This document shows, piece after piece, positions 24,600-36,200 of a stretch of DNA of 64,000 bases. The stretch comes from Siphonodentalium dalli. Its lineage: Eukaryota > Mollusca > Scaphopoda > Gadilida > Siphonodentaliidae. A program made the position numbers and the translations under genes. The stretch lies in contig CP136061.1 of assembly GCA_032622095.1 (NCBI GenBank), positions 171,993,107-172,057,106 on the forward strand, given 5' to 3'. Each line of letters begins with the position of its first letter. Within the stretch, counting starts at the first letter, position 1. The notes under the pieces are model-generated. The model did no database searches. It was not told the origin of the DNA and was given only the letters and a program-made list of their open reading frames with translations.

Positions 24600-26205
24600 G
24601 AAACTTTGTGAGTTTGTTCTACTACGGATTCTGAACATTAATATGTGATTTTCACTGACATTAGTGCAACAAAATTCTTCATTTGGACAAAAAACTCTGG
24701 AAATGTTAGTGATTTTTCTAATTTTGTGGCTATGCTCAGTTGCAGCTAATGTTACAACTTGTGTAACCTTTTGTTTAGTCCTGCCAAGGGCTAATCACTC
24801 TGCTAATCCGATTCCCACCTTCGCAAATGTATTCATCGGACTTATACCTGTTAACTGCCAACATGATCAGCTACAGTTCATTCGAACTTCACGCCATCAA
24901 CCAAACGATGGACCACACATATCATCAGCCTAGAGCATGTGTTATAAAGGCACTGATGAAGGAAAGGTTGTTGAAACCTGATCTATGTATTCACACTAAA
25001 AATTGTGATACGGTGTACCATATCAAGACGGTTGCACCCCAATGCAGACAATACACCCATAACTACAACAGCTACAGAGGTGTAAATATTAACAACCTGA
25101 GAAACCTCAACAAAGACTTGACTTATCGACTATCTACTACCGATGATGACCAACTTTCACATGATCAGCTACATGTGGTTTCCCAAAATATCAACTTCTC
25201 AACTGTAAATTCAAGATCTCTGAGGAAAAAAGTTCCTTACTTTCTAGAGCATGTAGTCAACAACAGCATAGACATTTGCATGGTTACAGAAACCTGGCTA
25301 AACGATAATGATACCGTGACAATCTCGTCTCTTTGCTGTGATGGATATATTTTCAAAAGTGCTCCAAGACCATCCGACAGAACTGGCGGTGGTGTTGCTT
25401 TAATGTGTAGAGAAAACATAAAACTGATGTCATCAACCAGCGGGGAAAAATCCTCGTTTGAATTCCTCGATGTTCTGCGTGCCGTTTGCCTATATCGTCC
25501 TCCGTTTTCTGACAACCATCCAGTCACAACCTGCACCTTCTTAAAGGAATTCAAAGAATATCTTGAATCGTTGGTTGTGTGTCCAGAAAAACTCATCATC
25601 TGCGGTGACTTCAACATTCATGTCGATGATGTTAACGACGCTACTGCTCGATACTTTGACAAACTCCTATATTCGCATGGACTGACACAACACGTCACAA
25701 CTACTACACTTGAATCTGGACATATTCTAGACCTCATCATCACCAGATGTTCAGACGACTTTTCCATAACCCAACCAACCGTGACAACTAAACTCTCAGA
25801 TCATTCCTTTGTGGACTGCACAATCAGCACCCTCAGACCGAAGAAAGAAAACCAAAGAAAACTGTGACTTTCCGCAAAATTAACAACATCAATATTGAGA
25901 AATTTGACAGTGACATCAAAGAATCAGATCTGCATAAACAACAATGGACTGATTTAAATGAACTTGTGTCTTGTTACAACAACACGTTATCCCAGCTGCT
26001 AGACCAACATGCACCAACTAAGACCAAAACAATAGTCGTGCGTCCAATGCTACCCTGGTTCAACGACAACCTGAAAGTACTCAAAGCCGACCGGAGAAAA
26101 AAGGAGAGGACCCGAGGCACGTCTGCAGAACATGAAAGATCCCGACCAGAGACTATGCAATTTGACACAGATTTTGTCGCATATTTTTATAAACTCATTA
26201 TGTGG
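24600..26205 (+). mobile_element. LINE A: 5' half of a non-LTR retrotransposon
   Basis: A single block with an endonuclease domain and the start of the linker to reverse transcriptase. It is cut off at about 26205, where LINE B begins. No RT domain or tail belongs to it. Clade placement (CR1/L2/Crack-like) is inferred from the endonuclease motifs only. Confidence 0.8.
24827..25867 (+). pseudogene. LINE A apurinic/apyrimidinic-type endonuclease
   Basis: An open frame of 346 codons. The endonuclease/exonuclease/phosphatase fold spans about residues 117-335: QNIN at 120-123, catalytic Glu in TETW (155), GGGVAL near 187-192, YRPP at 223-226, GDFN at 260-263, HILDLIIT at 299-306 and SDH at 324-326. 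This domain nicks target DNA for target-primed reverse transcription. The catalytic residues are all present. The stretch between residues 210 and 225 is shorter than usual, suggesting a small in-frame deletion. A one-base shift in an A-rich run near 25850-25862 ends the frame. The true start is uncertain; an upstream hydrophobic ORF from 24664 overlaps it in another frame. Confidence 0.88.
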
Positions 26206-26208
26206 TGA
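25861..26208 (+). pseudogene. LINE A linker between endonuclease and RT
   Basis: It continues the endonuclease ORF after a frameshift. It contains DQHAPTKTKTIVVRP and LPWFNDNLKVLKADRRKKER, the typical region leading to the RT palm in CR1/L2-like LINEs. It stops at 26208 without reaching RT, at the junction with LINE B. Confidence 0.75.
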
Positions 26209-26637
26209 AGAATCGCTATAGGTTGGAGTCACCACATGTTAATCTAAAACGCAGCAGAAGTCTCATTATCATTTTCCGCCTATTGCAATCAGGGGATATA
26301 GAAGTAAATCCAGTCCCAAGACAACGCAGCTTTCCATGTGGCAACTGCAAGAAAGCTGTTCCCCCAGCAGAAATACGGAAGAAGAAAGCAAAGAAGGTAT
26401 TGCAATGCAAATCTTGCGAAAAATGGTTTTCATCACAACTACACAGAGGGATTGGTGTTTATCAATGAAACGAAAGATTGGAAATGTAAAGTATGCAATG
26501 AAAAACAATATACAAATGTATTTGAGGGCCAGAATGATTCCACGATAATTGACACTGCTAATACTATCCTGAATGAAAGTGACAATGACACAAATGATGA
26601 CAGGAAACAGCAGAGGAAATCCAGATCACCTTGTTGA
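26202..26637 (+). pseudogene. LINE B N-terminus: degenerate 2A-like motif and zinc finger
   Basis: In frame from 26202, GDIEVNPVP (26292-26318) aligns with the D-x-E-x-N-P-G-P ribosome-skipping motif known from the N-termini of some invertebrate non-LTR ORFs. The obligatory Gly is Val here, so skipping should fail. A Cys-rich finger follows: CGNC, then CKSCEKWF. After a one-base shift near 26425-26435 it continues in the other frame with HHNYTEG and DWKCKVC. This is the PHD-like arrangement of CR1-type LINEs. The protein would bind nucleic acid or protein; its exact role is unproven. Confidence 0.75.
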
Positions 26638-27020
26638 ATATAAACTTTCAGAGTGTCAAGAATAAGAAACATTTACTTGATGTGCTGAGAGTAGATGAGC
26701 AACCAGATTTTATTGTTGGAACTGAATCATGAATGGATAGTTCAGATAATAGCAGTACGTACCTACCTACAAATAAGTATAACATTCTAAGAAGAGACAG
26801 GGAAAAGGACAATACCAAGGGTGGTGTATTCATAGCATGTAGGCAAGGAATACAGATGAGCAGAGCGTATGATAGTAGTTTATGACAAATAGTTGAGGAG
26901 AAGACAAGAGGAGAATCTACACTAGACCTGATAGCAACAAATTACCCACAAGCTGATTGCCATAACATCCTTCCAGGCATTTCAGACCATGATATTCCAA
27001 AGGTAGAGATAGAAATTCCA
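26628..27020 (+). pseudogene. LINE B endonuclease remnant
   Basis: It has NINFQSVKNKKH and PDFIVGTES followed by a stop where Trp is expected (tga at 26729-26731), then NILRRDREKDNTKGGVF. The central part with the GDFN motif is missing. The frame resumes at TRGESTLDLIATN and ISDHDIP (SDH motif). So it was an AP-type endonuclease, now with an internal deletion of roughly 100 residues and at least two stops. Confidence 0.8.
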
Positions 27021-27023
27021 ATT

Positions 27024-27389
27024 ATGCAGAATATTCAGAAGCAAAGGGAAATTCCAATATATGGAAAGGCTGACTGGTCTGAATTCAGAAAACTTATGAC
27101 AGAGACTAACAATGATATACAGAGCAAGAAGGAATCACACTCGGCAAATGAATTATATACAATATTCCAGGAAGCAGTCACTGAAGGTTCTAGAAAGTTC
27201 ATCCCACACAAATTTGCCTGGAAGAAGGACAAGCTTCCATGGATGACACAAAACATCAGGAAAATGATGAGAAAAAGGGACCGGCTACATAAAAGTATGA
27301 AGAGGAACATGTGCGGAGTCCATGAGAAATATGATAGAGCCACTCAGTTCAAAGAAGTAAAAAGAAATATCCAGAAGGAAATGAGGTGA
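27024..27389 (+). pseudogene. LINE B linker region
   Basis: 121 open codons with ADWSEFRKLM, KKDKLPWMTQNIRKMMRK and RDRLHKSMKRN, characteristic of the segment between endonuclease and RT. A stop at 27387-27389 precedes AYWDYVDSIW in the same frame, followed by several small frame changes to 27570. Confidence 0.75.
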
Positions 27390-27569
27390 GCATACTGGGA
27401 CTATGTTGACTCTATATGGTAACACCGATGAAGGAAGAAAAGGATACGTTCAAATGTATGAAGAAGTTCTGGACTTATGTGAAGCATATGAAGACTGAAA
27501 AATCTGGTGTGGATATGCTTGAAGTTGATGGGAAAAGGTTTGAAACTCCAAAAGAAATAGGCTGATGCA

Positions 27570-27901
27570 CTAAACAGACAATTTGAGTCTGTCTTCAACA
27601 AACAGGACGAATACAACACCTTGAATGGAGAAGCCACAGGATTATCATCTTACTCATCGATGGAAGACATAGAAATTACAGACTCTTGGATTGAAAAACT
27701 TTTGAGAGAGTTGAAGATCCATAAAGCACCTGGATCATATGAGATTAGCCCATTAATTTTGAAGACCCTGGCATCCACTATATGCATGATTTTGGGAGCA
27801 ATATTCAGAAAGTCATATGAAACTGGAGAAGTACCATCCAAATGGAAGAAAGCAAATGTTGTGCCAGTATATAAAAAAGGAAAGAAGAATGACCCAGCTA
27901 A
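27570..27901 (+). pseudogene. LINE B reverse transcriptase, N-terminal part
   Basis: It includes RQFESVFNKQDE, ELKIHKAPGSYEISPLILKT (RT fingers; the usual PGPDxI appears as PGSYEI) and WKKANVVPVYKKGKKNDPA. The frame is cut at the TAA where the 1.2-kb element sits. It resumes with YQPISLTC at 29117 once the element and one TAA are discounted. Confidence 0.85.
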
Positions 27902-29114
27902 GGCCATTAAAAATTGAAGACTGGGTTCACGGGCCCCGCCCGCATCACTAAAAGTCTGCCGCATCAAAACTATTTATCGCAATCTCAAATTTTGTTTTCC
28001 CCTCCATACGCTAGTGATAGGGACTTATTTTTGCATCACCGGTCACATTATTAAGAGCACCGCCACTGGGGACCGGTCATATTTCTAAGAGCACCGGTTA
28101 TATTTACTTTCGTTGACAAAGCACATGGTCGAGATTACCGTTTGTCTATTTTCCCGCAATTTTGGACTAATTAAAATGGGGAAAATGAGTTTGTTTTCTG
28201 TGTGCATTACCTCAGGGATCACAGTTATCCTGCAGTGGGGTGTATATGGAGGATTAACCGAAGGAACATCTGTTGGTGAACTTTATGAGACAATAAAATG
28301 CAATAAATTGGCGAAATCCCGAAAATTCCAAACGATTTGAAAGACATGTTTTGATAGCAATTGTGGGATACCAGTTATCTTTTTGTTAATTAAAAAATAA
28401 AAATGAAGTTATTCACAAATACTTTCTTCTTCTTGAAGTTATTCCCAATGAATTCAACCAATTTATCAGAACTGTCACTTTGACACCACATGCACAGACA
28501 TGTACCCACATCAGCAGCGATCAGTACAAAAGTATAATGGTATAAACCGGTATATAGGATTCTTGTGGAACACTAGAAAAATAACTACAGTGTCATTGAG
28601 AATTGTTCCCGATGGCGGATATTCATGAGCATTGCAGTAAATAAATACATGCAGAGCAATTTATGGCACTGCTACATTTGAATCAGCTTTCTCAGAATTC
28701 CTAATTCAATTGTCAGAAGTTTTTGTAATTTGAGTGGTGTGTGTTTCTCTACATGTGTGGTTCATTGTACAGTTCTGATATTTGGTGGGAGACATTGAGT
28801 GGTTCTGACTTTATAAACCATATCCCTCACCCATCATATATAGAACCAGACAAAACTCTTGCTATGCCTTTCCTCAATAGCCATTTAGAGCCATGCTTTG
28901 GGAATTGGGTCAACAGAATATTCCCAAGTATTGAGCTATACATGTGATTACACAGAGACAAGTTGTATTACCTGGAATCACGAACAAAAATTATTCAATT
29001 TTGAGGTATTTTTTGAAGAATTTAAAATAAATAATAAATATAAAAAGCCTCCCTCTCTCATCAAAAAATTTAGACATAATTGCCCGTGAACCCAGACTTT
29101 AATTTTTAATGGCC
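27902..29114. mobile_element. Non-autonomous PIF/Harbinger-type element, 1213 bp
   Basis: Terminal inverted repeats of 33 bp with two mismatches (GGCCATTAAAAATT... ctgggttcacgggc) and flanking TAA at 27899-27901 and 29115-29117. Taking out the element plus one TAA leaves the RT frame continuous across the junction, which independently confirms the borders. No transposase is recognisable; the 75-codon ORF at 28113 matches nothing. Confidence 0.88.
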
Positions 29115-29486
29115 TAACTACCAACCAATATCACTGACATGCATAACATGTAAAATAATGGAGCATATTATATGTAGCAGCATAATGATACATGGAAAAG
29201 AACAACTGATATTAACTGACAAACAGCATGGCTTCAGAGACATGAGGTCATGTGAAACACAGCTAATTGAATTCACTGCAGATATTACAAACAATATAAA
29301 CAATGGACTGCAAACAGATGTAATTTTCCTTGACTTCAGTATATTAAAGGCATTTGATAAGGTCAGCCACAACCACTTACTATATAAACTGAAGACCTAT
29401 GGAATTGATGGCAAAACTAACAACTGGATCGGAAGTTTCTTACAAGATAGAAGACAGAATGTTGTAGTAGATGGAGAGAAGTCATA
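29115..29486 (+). pseudogene. LINE B reverse transcriptase, palm
   Basis: It contains YQPISLTC, KIMEHII, DKQHGFRDMRSCETQL and VIFLDFSILKAFDKVSHNHL. The last holds the first catalytic Asp in LDFS, though the usual SKAFD spacing carries two additional residues (ILK). It ends at the second insertion. Confidence 0.88.
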
Positions 29487-29609
29487 CAGCCCTCTTAATT
29501 CAGATTGTTCTGCTTCGGCAATCTGCTACGGCAACAGTATGCCGTGGCCCAGTTTGCTTCAGCAAATTGCTTCGGCAATGCTGATTGCCGTAGCCAATTA
29601 TGAAGGCTG
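29487..29609. mobile_element. 123-bp hairpin-rich insert in the RT (hAT-like?)
   Basis: The ends are inverted (CAGCCCTCTTAATT versus CAGCCTTCATAATT). The sequence 'agtcata' abuts both sides (29480-29486, 29610-29616). The interior repeats ctTCGGCAA/TTGCCGnag five or six times in facing orientation. The CAG start and 7-8-bp duplication suggest a minimal hAT-type element. The second base pair of an 8-bp duplication does not match cleanly. Confidence 0.7.
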
Positions 29610-29995
29610 AGTCATATGAAGGAAAAGTTACATCAGGAGTTCCACAAGGATCTGTGTTGGGACCTAGTCTGTTCCTCTACTACATAAATGACCTCGATAA
29701 AGGAATAAAATCAAATGTAAGACTATTTGCCGATGACACTCTATTATACAAGACTATACATACACCGAAAGATGCAGAGGAACTGCAAAAGGACATCAGA
29801 TCACTAGAAGAGTGGAGAAGAAATGGAAAATGAACTTCAATCCAGCTAAATGTGAAGCAATGCATATAACCCATTCGCAGAATATTATTGATTCATACTC
29901 ACTCCATGGGATACAATTAAAGAAGGTACAGAAGACAAAATATCTTGGAGTGACTATTACATCAAATCTGTCATGGGAAATCTACAGATAAGCTC
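29610..29995 (+). pseudogene. LINE B reverse transcriptase, catalytic and thumb parts
   Basis: It has GVPQGSVLGPSLF and RLFADDTLLYK; the catalytic Asp pair is in FADD at 29726-29737. A frameshift near 29815 moves to another frame with KWKMNFNPAKCEAMHIT and KTKYLGVTI. The catalytic residues are preserved; only frame damage has killed it. Confidence 0.88.
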
Positions 29996-30044
29996 TCACC
30001 ATCTGAAGGCAACTGCATATAAGTCTTTGGTAAGGCCATTAATG

Positions 30045-30290
30045 TAATATGCACCGACTGTATTGGACCCATATACAGACAAGAATGTAGATGCATTGGA
30101 GAAAGTTCAGCGACGCGCTGCTAGATATGCTCTCAACAGATACAGAAGAACATCCAGCGTATCAGACATGATAGATCAACTGAGATGGCACTCTTTACAG
30201 TCCAGGAGGCACCAGGCTCGATTATTCATGATGCACAAAATCCACCATCAACATGCTGCAGTCAAAATAGATGAATAAGCCAAAAGAACA
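30045..30290 (+). pseudogene. LINE B C-terminal domain
   Basis: It encodes LDPYTDKNVDALEKVQRRAA, RYRRTSSVSDMIDQLRW and LQSRRHQARLFMMHKIHH. This is the familiar C-terminal segment of CR1/L2-type LINE polyproteins (ALExVQRRAAR, LGWxxLxxRR). Confidence 0.85.
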
Positions 30291-30524
30291 CAGGAATCCA
30301 GGCACACCAATGGTGCTGGCTACCTAATTCCACAATCCAACTACGATTACCACAAATTTTCTTTCTTTGCCCCGGACCATAAGAGAATGGAATGCTATAC
30401 CAACTGAAATAGTCACCATCATTCTAGTCGATAAGTTCAGGTCCCAATGAACCAACTAAATCCATGCTGGACGTCCCAGAAAACCCAATCGACCCAGTAA
30501 AGAATCCAATCAACTGATCTTGAC

Positions 30525-30570
30525 TTCCAAATTCAAATCAAATTCAAATCAAATCAATTATATTATTACA
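30525..30570 (+). repeat. LINE B 3' tail
   Basis: Repeats of aaattc/aaatc (attcaaatcaaattcaaatc) close the element, the usual short-repeat 3' end of CR1/L2-like LINEs. Confidence 0.65.
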
Positions 30571-30980
30571 AACCCTAATCATGAAGAGAAATTATCGCCA
30601 GTCGTTGCCAAAATAAAATTAGTCATAATCATCAGCCTGTTGATGATGGACTGTAATCGGAAGAAGAAGAAGATACAGAGAAACCAAAGTCAATACAATG
30701 CTAACAACACCAACCATGTGTTTGGAAGGTACATGTAAGGTTCAAATATGGGTCGGTAGCCTTAATAAAATCAGAGGATACTAAATGACTCAGGAGGTTA
30801 CGAGTTGACTCAACTGGAGGTAACTAGTTTATTTTTAATCGGGTATATGTTGACTTTTTTCGGAGGAACAAGTTGGTCAGGGTACCAAATAAATTGCTCC
30901 CACTTTTCCATATGATGTTACTTTATTAAACTGGATGCAACATCAGGTGTTCATTCACATATTTTTCAATTGGTTTCTAG

Positions 30981-31154
30981 GATGCTGTGAAATTGGCAAA
31001 AGTGGTTGGTTATGTGAGTGCAGGGACTGTAGAATACCTGTATAACACAGATGATCAGACATACACATTCTTGGAACTGAACCCTCGACTGCAGGTAGAA
31101 CATCCCTGTACTGAGATGGTAGCTGATATAAACCTCCCAGCTTCACAGTTACAG
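30981..31154 (+). CDS. ACACA: Acetyl-CoA carboxylase exon B (biotin-carboxylase catalytic segment)
   Basis: Fifty-eight codons, phase 0/0, acceptor tggtttctag and donor CAG|gtaagc. It reads [20 protein letters not shown], then [18 protein letters not shown], then NLPASQLQ. The E-x-N-P-R signature holds the metal-binding Glu and the catalytic Asn and Arg of ATP-grasp biotin carboxylases; all are intact. Relative to the vertebrate exon as I recall it (57 codons), one residue is added in the loop before FLELN. It joins exon A after ...DKMEK and exon C before IAMGI with no missing residues, so these three exons are truly consecutive. Confidence 0.98.
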
Positions 31155-31294
31155 GTAAGCATTTGATGCTTTCTAACATTTTGCATACCCATCAATAATT
31201 ATTTCACATGAACAGTAAAATGAGAATGGTCCATTTTATTTATTTAGTCTATTTTTATTTCAAGTGTTTTGGTAAGCACAGAATACATTGGTTT

Positions 31295-31345
31295 TCATTT
31301 GAACCCTGAACCCCCACAGCGACTGACACCCTGACCTTGGACTCC
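31295..31345. repeat. Isolated copy of the 38.4-kb terminal motif
   Basis: tttgaaccctgaacccccac followed by agcgactgacaccctgacc is the inverse of 38427-38465 (ggtcagggtgtcgatcgctg ... cagggttcaaa). It is either a solo end of the TTAA-flanked family or a partner end of a larger arrangement. Confidence 0.55.
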
Positions 31346-32366
31346 CCATGGCTACCAAAAAAGTTAAATATGCAATGAAAGATGATTGATTGATTTTTTT
31401 GCAAACAGTAATGATTTCAGATGGTATACTAAAATGCACTAAAATGGATTCATAAGCTAGATAATGCAGTGTGTTTTTTGCAAATATTTCCTGTCAAACT
31501 ATCAACCTACAGTCACCTACTCTAAAAAAAATGTTTTGTTTTTTTAAACACTTATAAAACATATCTCTTATATTGTGAGAGTGAACAGGTGTTATAATAT
31601 TTTTCCTTTAAATTGATAGTTTGAAATTGAGATTTTTTGAAAATTCACAACTGGGGCGCCTCCTTAATAAAGTTAATCCATCGCAATTCACCACTACAAG
31701 GCAGTCAAATTACGGCTATTCTGATCTGTCAAATGAATGACTGCTCTGATTACCTGTAGATAACTGTGAAAGCAGCATATTTTATTAGCGACATTCGCAA
31801 TTTTACCGGTAAAAACCCACTGGGCATAATCACTGGTCGACTGCTTTTACTGCTGGGTCGCTAATTTTATATGGTCCCTAATAGAGAAGCGGCCAAATGC
31901 CAAAAGTGAAACCAACTTTTTCTGGAAGGTAAATCTATATCATTTATGAAAATGATTCTTGGCCTTGCCGAAATTGGTGGCAGCTATGTATGGTAAAGAC
32001 TGTTTGTGAAGGTACCCTACCGATTTCATCGATTGACCAGCAATACACAATTGGTTAAATGTTAATCACATCACCAAAAACAGAACGTTCTATTTGTTAT
32101 TATGGGGTACATGGTGATACTAGATCGGAACGTTCTTATTTTTTCTGGTTTGTTTGAGATTCACGACGTCATTGTAGAGAATGTAACGTTCTGCATCAAA
32201 ATAGCATGACGATTCAGACAAACTGTCGCCCGTCAACTCTGTACAAAACTAGAAGGTTGGACTTAGTTTATCTTGTCATATATGTTTGGAAGTATTGGAG
32301 TATTTTGTATCGGCAGGTATTAAGTTAATTATCATTATTACAAATATTGCAATAATAGGCAAAAAA
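31346..32366. other. No recognisable feature
   Basis: AT-rich intron sequence. A trace of the cgccccgtcgccc-type motif lies at 32224. Nothing else is identified. Confidence 0.35.
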
Positions 32367-32449
32367 TTAACCCTTTGAACCCGTAACACCGATATTTAGG
32401 TGCAAACGAGCCGTGACTATATCCCGTAACACCGATATTTCGGTGCAGC

Positions 32450-33175
32450 GACAACATGAGTCGGTAGCAAATTTATATATAGTATAACGAGCGTCAGACC
32501 CACTGATTTATATTTAAATGGCCCTAACCTATGTCAGCCGCGCCCATGGTGCGTATGGAATGGTTGGCCGCTAGTATCGGGTAGAAATATATGCGCATAG
32601 CATAATTATAATATACAATAACATACGATATTTTAAGCGAACTATGCTGCTATATTTCCGGCATATAATTTCGTGTTCCCCGTGTGTGTACAGAACAGAT
32701 ATAATTTAGACACAATTTCAGTTTAAGTTACCCTCGCGTATATTAATCTGTGTTCTGCTACGTATGGGGAAGGGTTTATCGCATATCAAGTTGATTTATT
32801 CACGCATGCGCAGACCAGCGCAATGACATATACACGACATACCCACTAATATGTATTTAAATGAGCCTATTGAAGTCTGCGCTGGCAAAGGTGTGTATAT
32901 GGATTGACTGCCCGCTAGAAACCGGTAGGAAAATATGCGCATGCTATAATTCATTTGAAAAAAGGCGTTTAAGTGTGGCGCTATATATGACATATAGTTG
33001 CATGTTTCACATGTTAGTACAGTCAACACAATCTAGACTTGAACAATGTGGCCACGATATGTTACGGGAAATTACGTTGTTTCTGGTCTCTGTAATATAA
33101 GTCTCTGTTCTGCCACATGCGGGGAAAAAGTCTATCGCATATCAAGTTGACTTACACGCGCATGCGCAGAGCATC
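32450..33175 (+). repeat. Two diverged ~356-bp direct repeats
   Basis: 'tctgttctgctacgtatggg' ... 'atcgcatatcaagttgattt' ... 'cgcatgcgcaga' at 32748-32814 recurs at 33104-33170 with changes. Upstream 'gccgctagtatcgggtag' (about 32567) pairs with 'cccgctagaaaccggtagg' (about 32911). Non-coding. Confidence 0.7.
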
Positions 33176-33228
33176 GTATTTGCAAATAAACGATTTGGAA
33201 TATTTGGGGGGGGCCCTATTTACTAGAG

Positions 33229-36200
33229 TAGCTCATGGTGGTTTTGTATGCACTTGTATGTCCAGAGCAAAACTCTTCATGAATCCACTAATTGAAGGTA
33301 CACAAACAATATTTGGTTGGTAACACATTTCCCATTGACGGCGAAATGGGTCAAATGGCCACGCCCCTTTTTGCGCGAAGTACTACCACCCGTCGTGACT
33401 ATATCTCCAGAACCGTTGGACATAGGGGGTCGTGTGACCACTCAAAATGTGCGGAATGGCCACATTATGGGGGGCCAGTAATACATTTTCATATCCAAAA
33501 GTCAATGGTTTTTAAAGATAATTGCCAAAAACCAAAAAACAATCAATTTTTGAGGGCCTGAACCCCAATTTTGGGATTCATCACTTTTATCTCAAAGTTG
33601 AGCCCCCAATTAGAATTTTATTGACCTATATCCATCGGTGCCACATACAGGTATCATTTCTGATATTTTCTGTACCATTATCGGATGGGATTTGACCTTC
33701 AGGGAGCTCTTGACCCTGAAAATAAGGTTTTTGGATGGAATATATTGGTCGTAGAATGAAAAACAGACATTTTCCCAATAACAAAGATGTTGAGGAAATC
33801 ATCAATTACAGGGTATTTGATCAGTAACCTAAAACTCCTACAAAAAGGTTACCTGGTGATATAATTTGAATGTAGTTCATCTTTTGTTATCTAGATTTCA
33901 TGGCCTTTGATGTGAGATGGTTGCCAAAATGGTTATAAATGGAATGACATATACATGTATCACATTAGCAATATACATGTAAATGAGTTCAATGTGTTAT
34001 TTTCTTTAAACTTATGGGAGAACAGGGTGTTTTTATGGTATTCTAATGTTGAATTGAATTATACTCAGCTCACAAGCAGGTTTAGTGATGTTGAGTTACT
34101 ACAATTTGATCAATCAGTATGATTCGGTAGTCGAGCAGGTTGCGTCTTTATCAGTCCCACATCAATTTTGATTGGCTGCATCACCATTTTGTATAAAGGT
34201 TCTACAATTTCCCTAACACGTACATTATTTTAGAACAAATAATGGCTAGTCTGGCATGATCGCCTATATTTATATCCTGATATATGTATATGTACACGTA
34301 GATGTATATTTGCCCTAAATTGTTTCTGGTTCAAATTTGGGAGTTTGTAAGAAAATAAGTCATAAGAAAGATGCTGTTGCAGTAATATTAAAATATATTG
34401 TCCTGTTCAAAACTAACAAATACATGTCTATTGATTATTGGTGTGATATCCAGTAATAAAGACTAAAATAATCCTTCAGATTATTTTATAAGGGCTTTAG
34501 TCCAGTTATAATAAATCCACACATTAAAAATATAGGGCTTCCATACATACAGAATATTTTCCAACTTGACAATCGTTTCTTGTGTTCAACTGAGTGAGTT
34601 CATGTGAGGTTCATGGAAATTTATTTGGCAAGCTTGATTCTAAAGTGTCTAGCTTTATGGATTCCGAATGCAATCCTGTTGCGTTGTGAGCTCAGAGTGA
34701 GTTAGAAGAAAAATACAAGCATCAGTTGATATGCAGATATAAATACATACAAATCTACATTCTGCAGGTAGCCATGCATGCTATGCAATCCTCCCTCATG
34801 TTTCAACTTATCAAGGAAAAATTATCACATTACCAATGACTATGATAGTCAGATGTTTTTGTAGATTTGTGGATGTTGTAGATTTTGTAGATTTGTGGAT
34901 GTTGTAATGCAATATAGATCTCAATTATAGTTGCACAAATTTATTTTTCATTTCGTCCCTTTAAATTGATTTTTATTTTTTATGTATGTATATGTGCCAT
35001 TCCAAAAATGTCAGTAAAAGTACTGTAAACCGTTCGGTTTGATGTTATAGGCACAGGAGATATATATATATATATACTTTACATGTCAAATATTGTGAAC
35101 TCTGCAGGTACGTGTATGTGTGTCAGTCGCCTTATGTGTGTGATGTACATGCAGTAACTACATGTATAATCTAGTGAAATTTATGGTCTGCACTCTGCAG
35201 TATTTCAAAAACATGATATGGTCATGCCTACATATACATGTATATGTACACTGATTATAACACAATGATTGTCAGGTTATAATCTGTGTTTGAGGAAAGT
35301 TACTATGTATTTTTCATTTGTGTTGCATTTGTCAATATTAATGGGTCCCAGGAGCCCAGATGTTACTAGTGCAGAGCCCATTTAATTTTCATGAGACTGG
35401 TGGACTTCATGTCTATACTCCTAAATAAACATGACTCTGAGTCTTATCAGACCAAGACGGTATTGTGTAGGTTTTACTAGAATTATATTTAGAAAAGACT
35501 CAACCATTATTTTTCCATTACCCTATATATCACAATATATTCATTTGGCAGTATTCATCCCAAGTTTAGTGGTGATACTAATAAATTTGGTATGATAGTC
35601 AGGTAGAACAAAGCGATCTGAACAAATCAAGGATAAGCCACTATGTGTAGTGTACATTAAAAAACATGTATATTGTGAAATATTTTAATAATGGGTGCTG
35701 GTTTTTACAAACTGGCCATAATTGAGATGACTATTCCTGTTGTTTACCAAACATCAGCGTACACATTAAATATTTTGAAGTATATATGTTCTTGAATGTT
35801 TCATACAGACACTAACTTTTGCACAAATTGCTCGGATTAGCCAAACAATGCAAAAAGAAACAACTTTAGGTAAAATGATGGTACTATTTCTTAACAGAAT
35901 CACCTTGACCTACAAACATCGATCATAGCAATCCAGCAGTACCCATCAGCAAAATATAAAATTAGCAGGACCACTTAACCTGGGGTGGTATTGAAAATGA
36001 AAATATCTTTAACATGGTAAGTTATGAGGGCTATTAGCTATTATGAAGAATTATGTTAGTGAAATTATACACCCTCATCTTCTCCAACCTGAAACTATCA
36101 CGGCCAATGAAAACTAATGTGGGACCGACAAATGCTCATTCTACTATTGATTGAATAGTGATGATTCCATCATTTCCTAAAACTTTTTGTGAGATGAGGT

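Larger units (their letters stand above)
26206..30570 (+). mobile_element. LINE B: near-complete CR1/L2-like retrotransposon, multiply interrupted
   Basis: Domain order: 2A-like peptide and PHD-like finger (26292-26500), endonuclease remnant (26628-27010), linker (27024-27389), RT (27570-29990), C-terminal region (30063-30278), 3' tail of AAATC/AAATTC repeats (30530-30560). Several stops and frameshifts and an endonuclease deletion make it dead. Two later insertions split the RT (27902-29114 and 29487-29609). Same strand as ACC. Confidence 0.85.
16318..30980 (+). other. ACC intron A-B, 14.7 kb
   Basis: Bounded by gtaggt and tggtttctag, and phase 0. It contains a tandem array, a Harbinger-like element, and two decayed LINEs with nested insertions, each listed separately. 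All the LINEs lie in the sense orientation of ACC. Confidence 0.9.
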
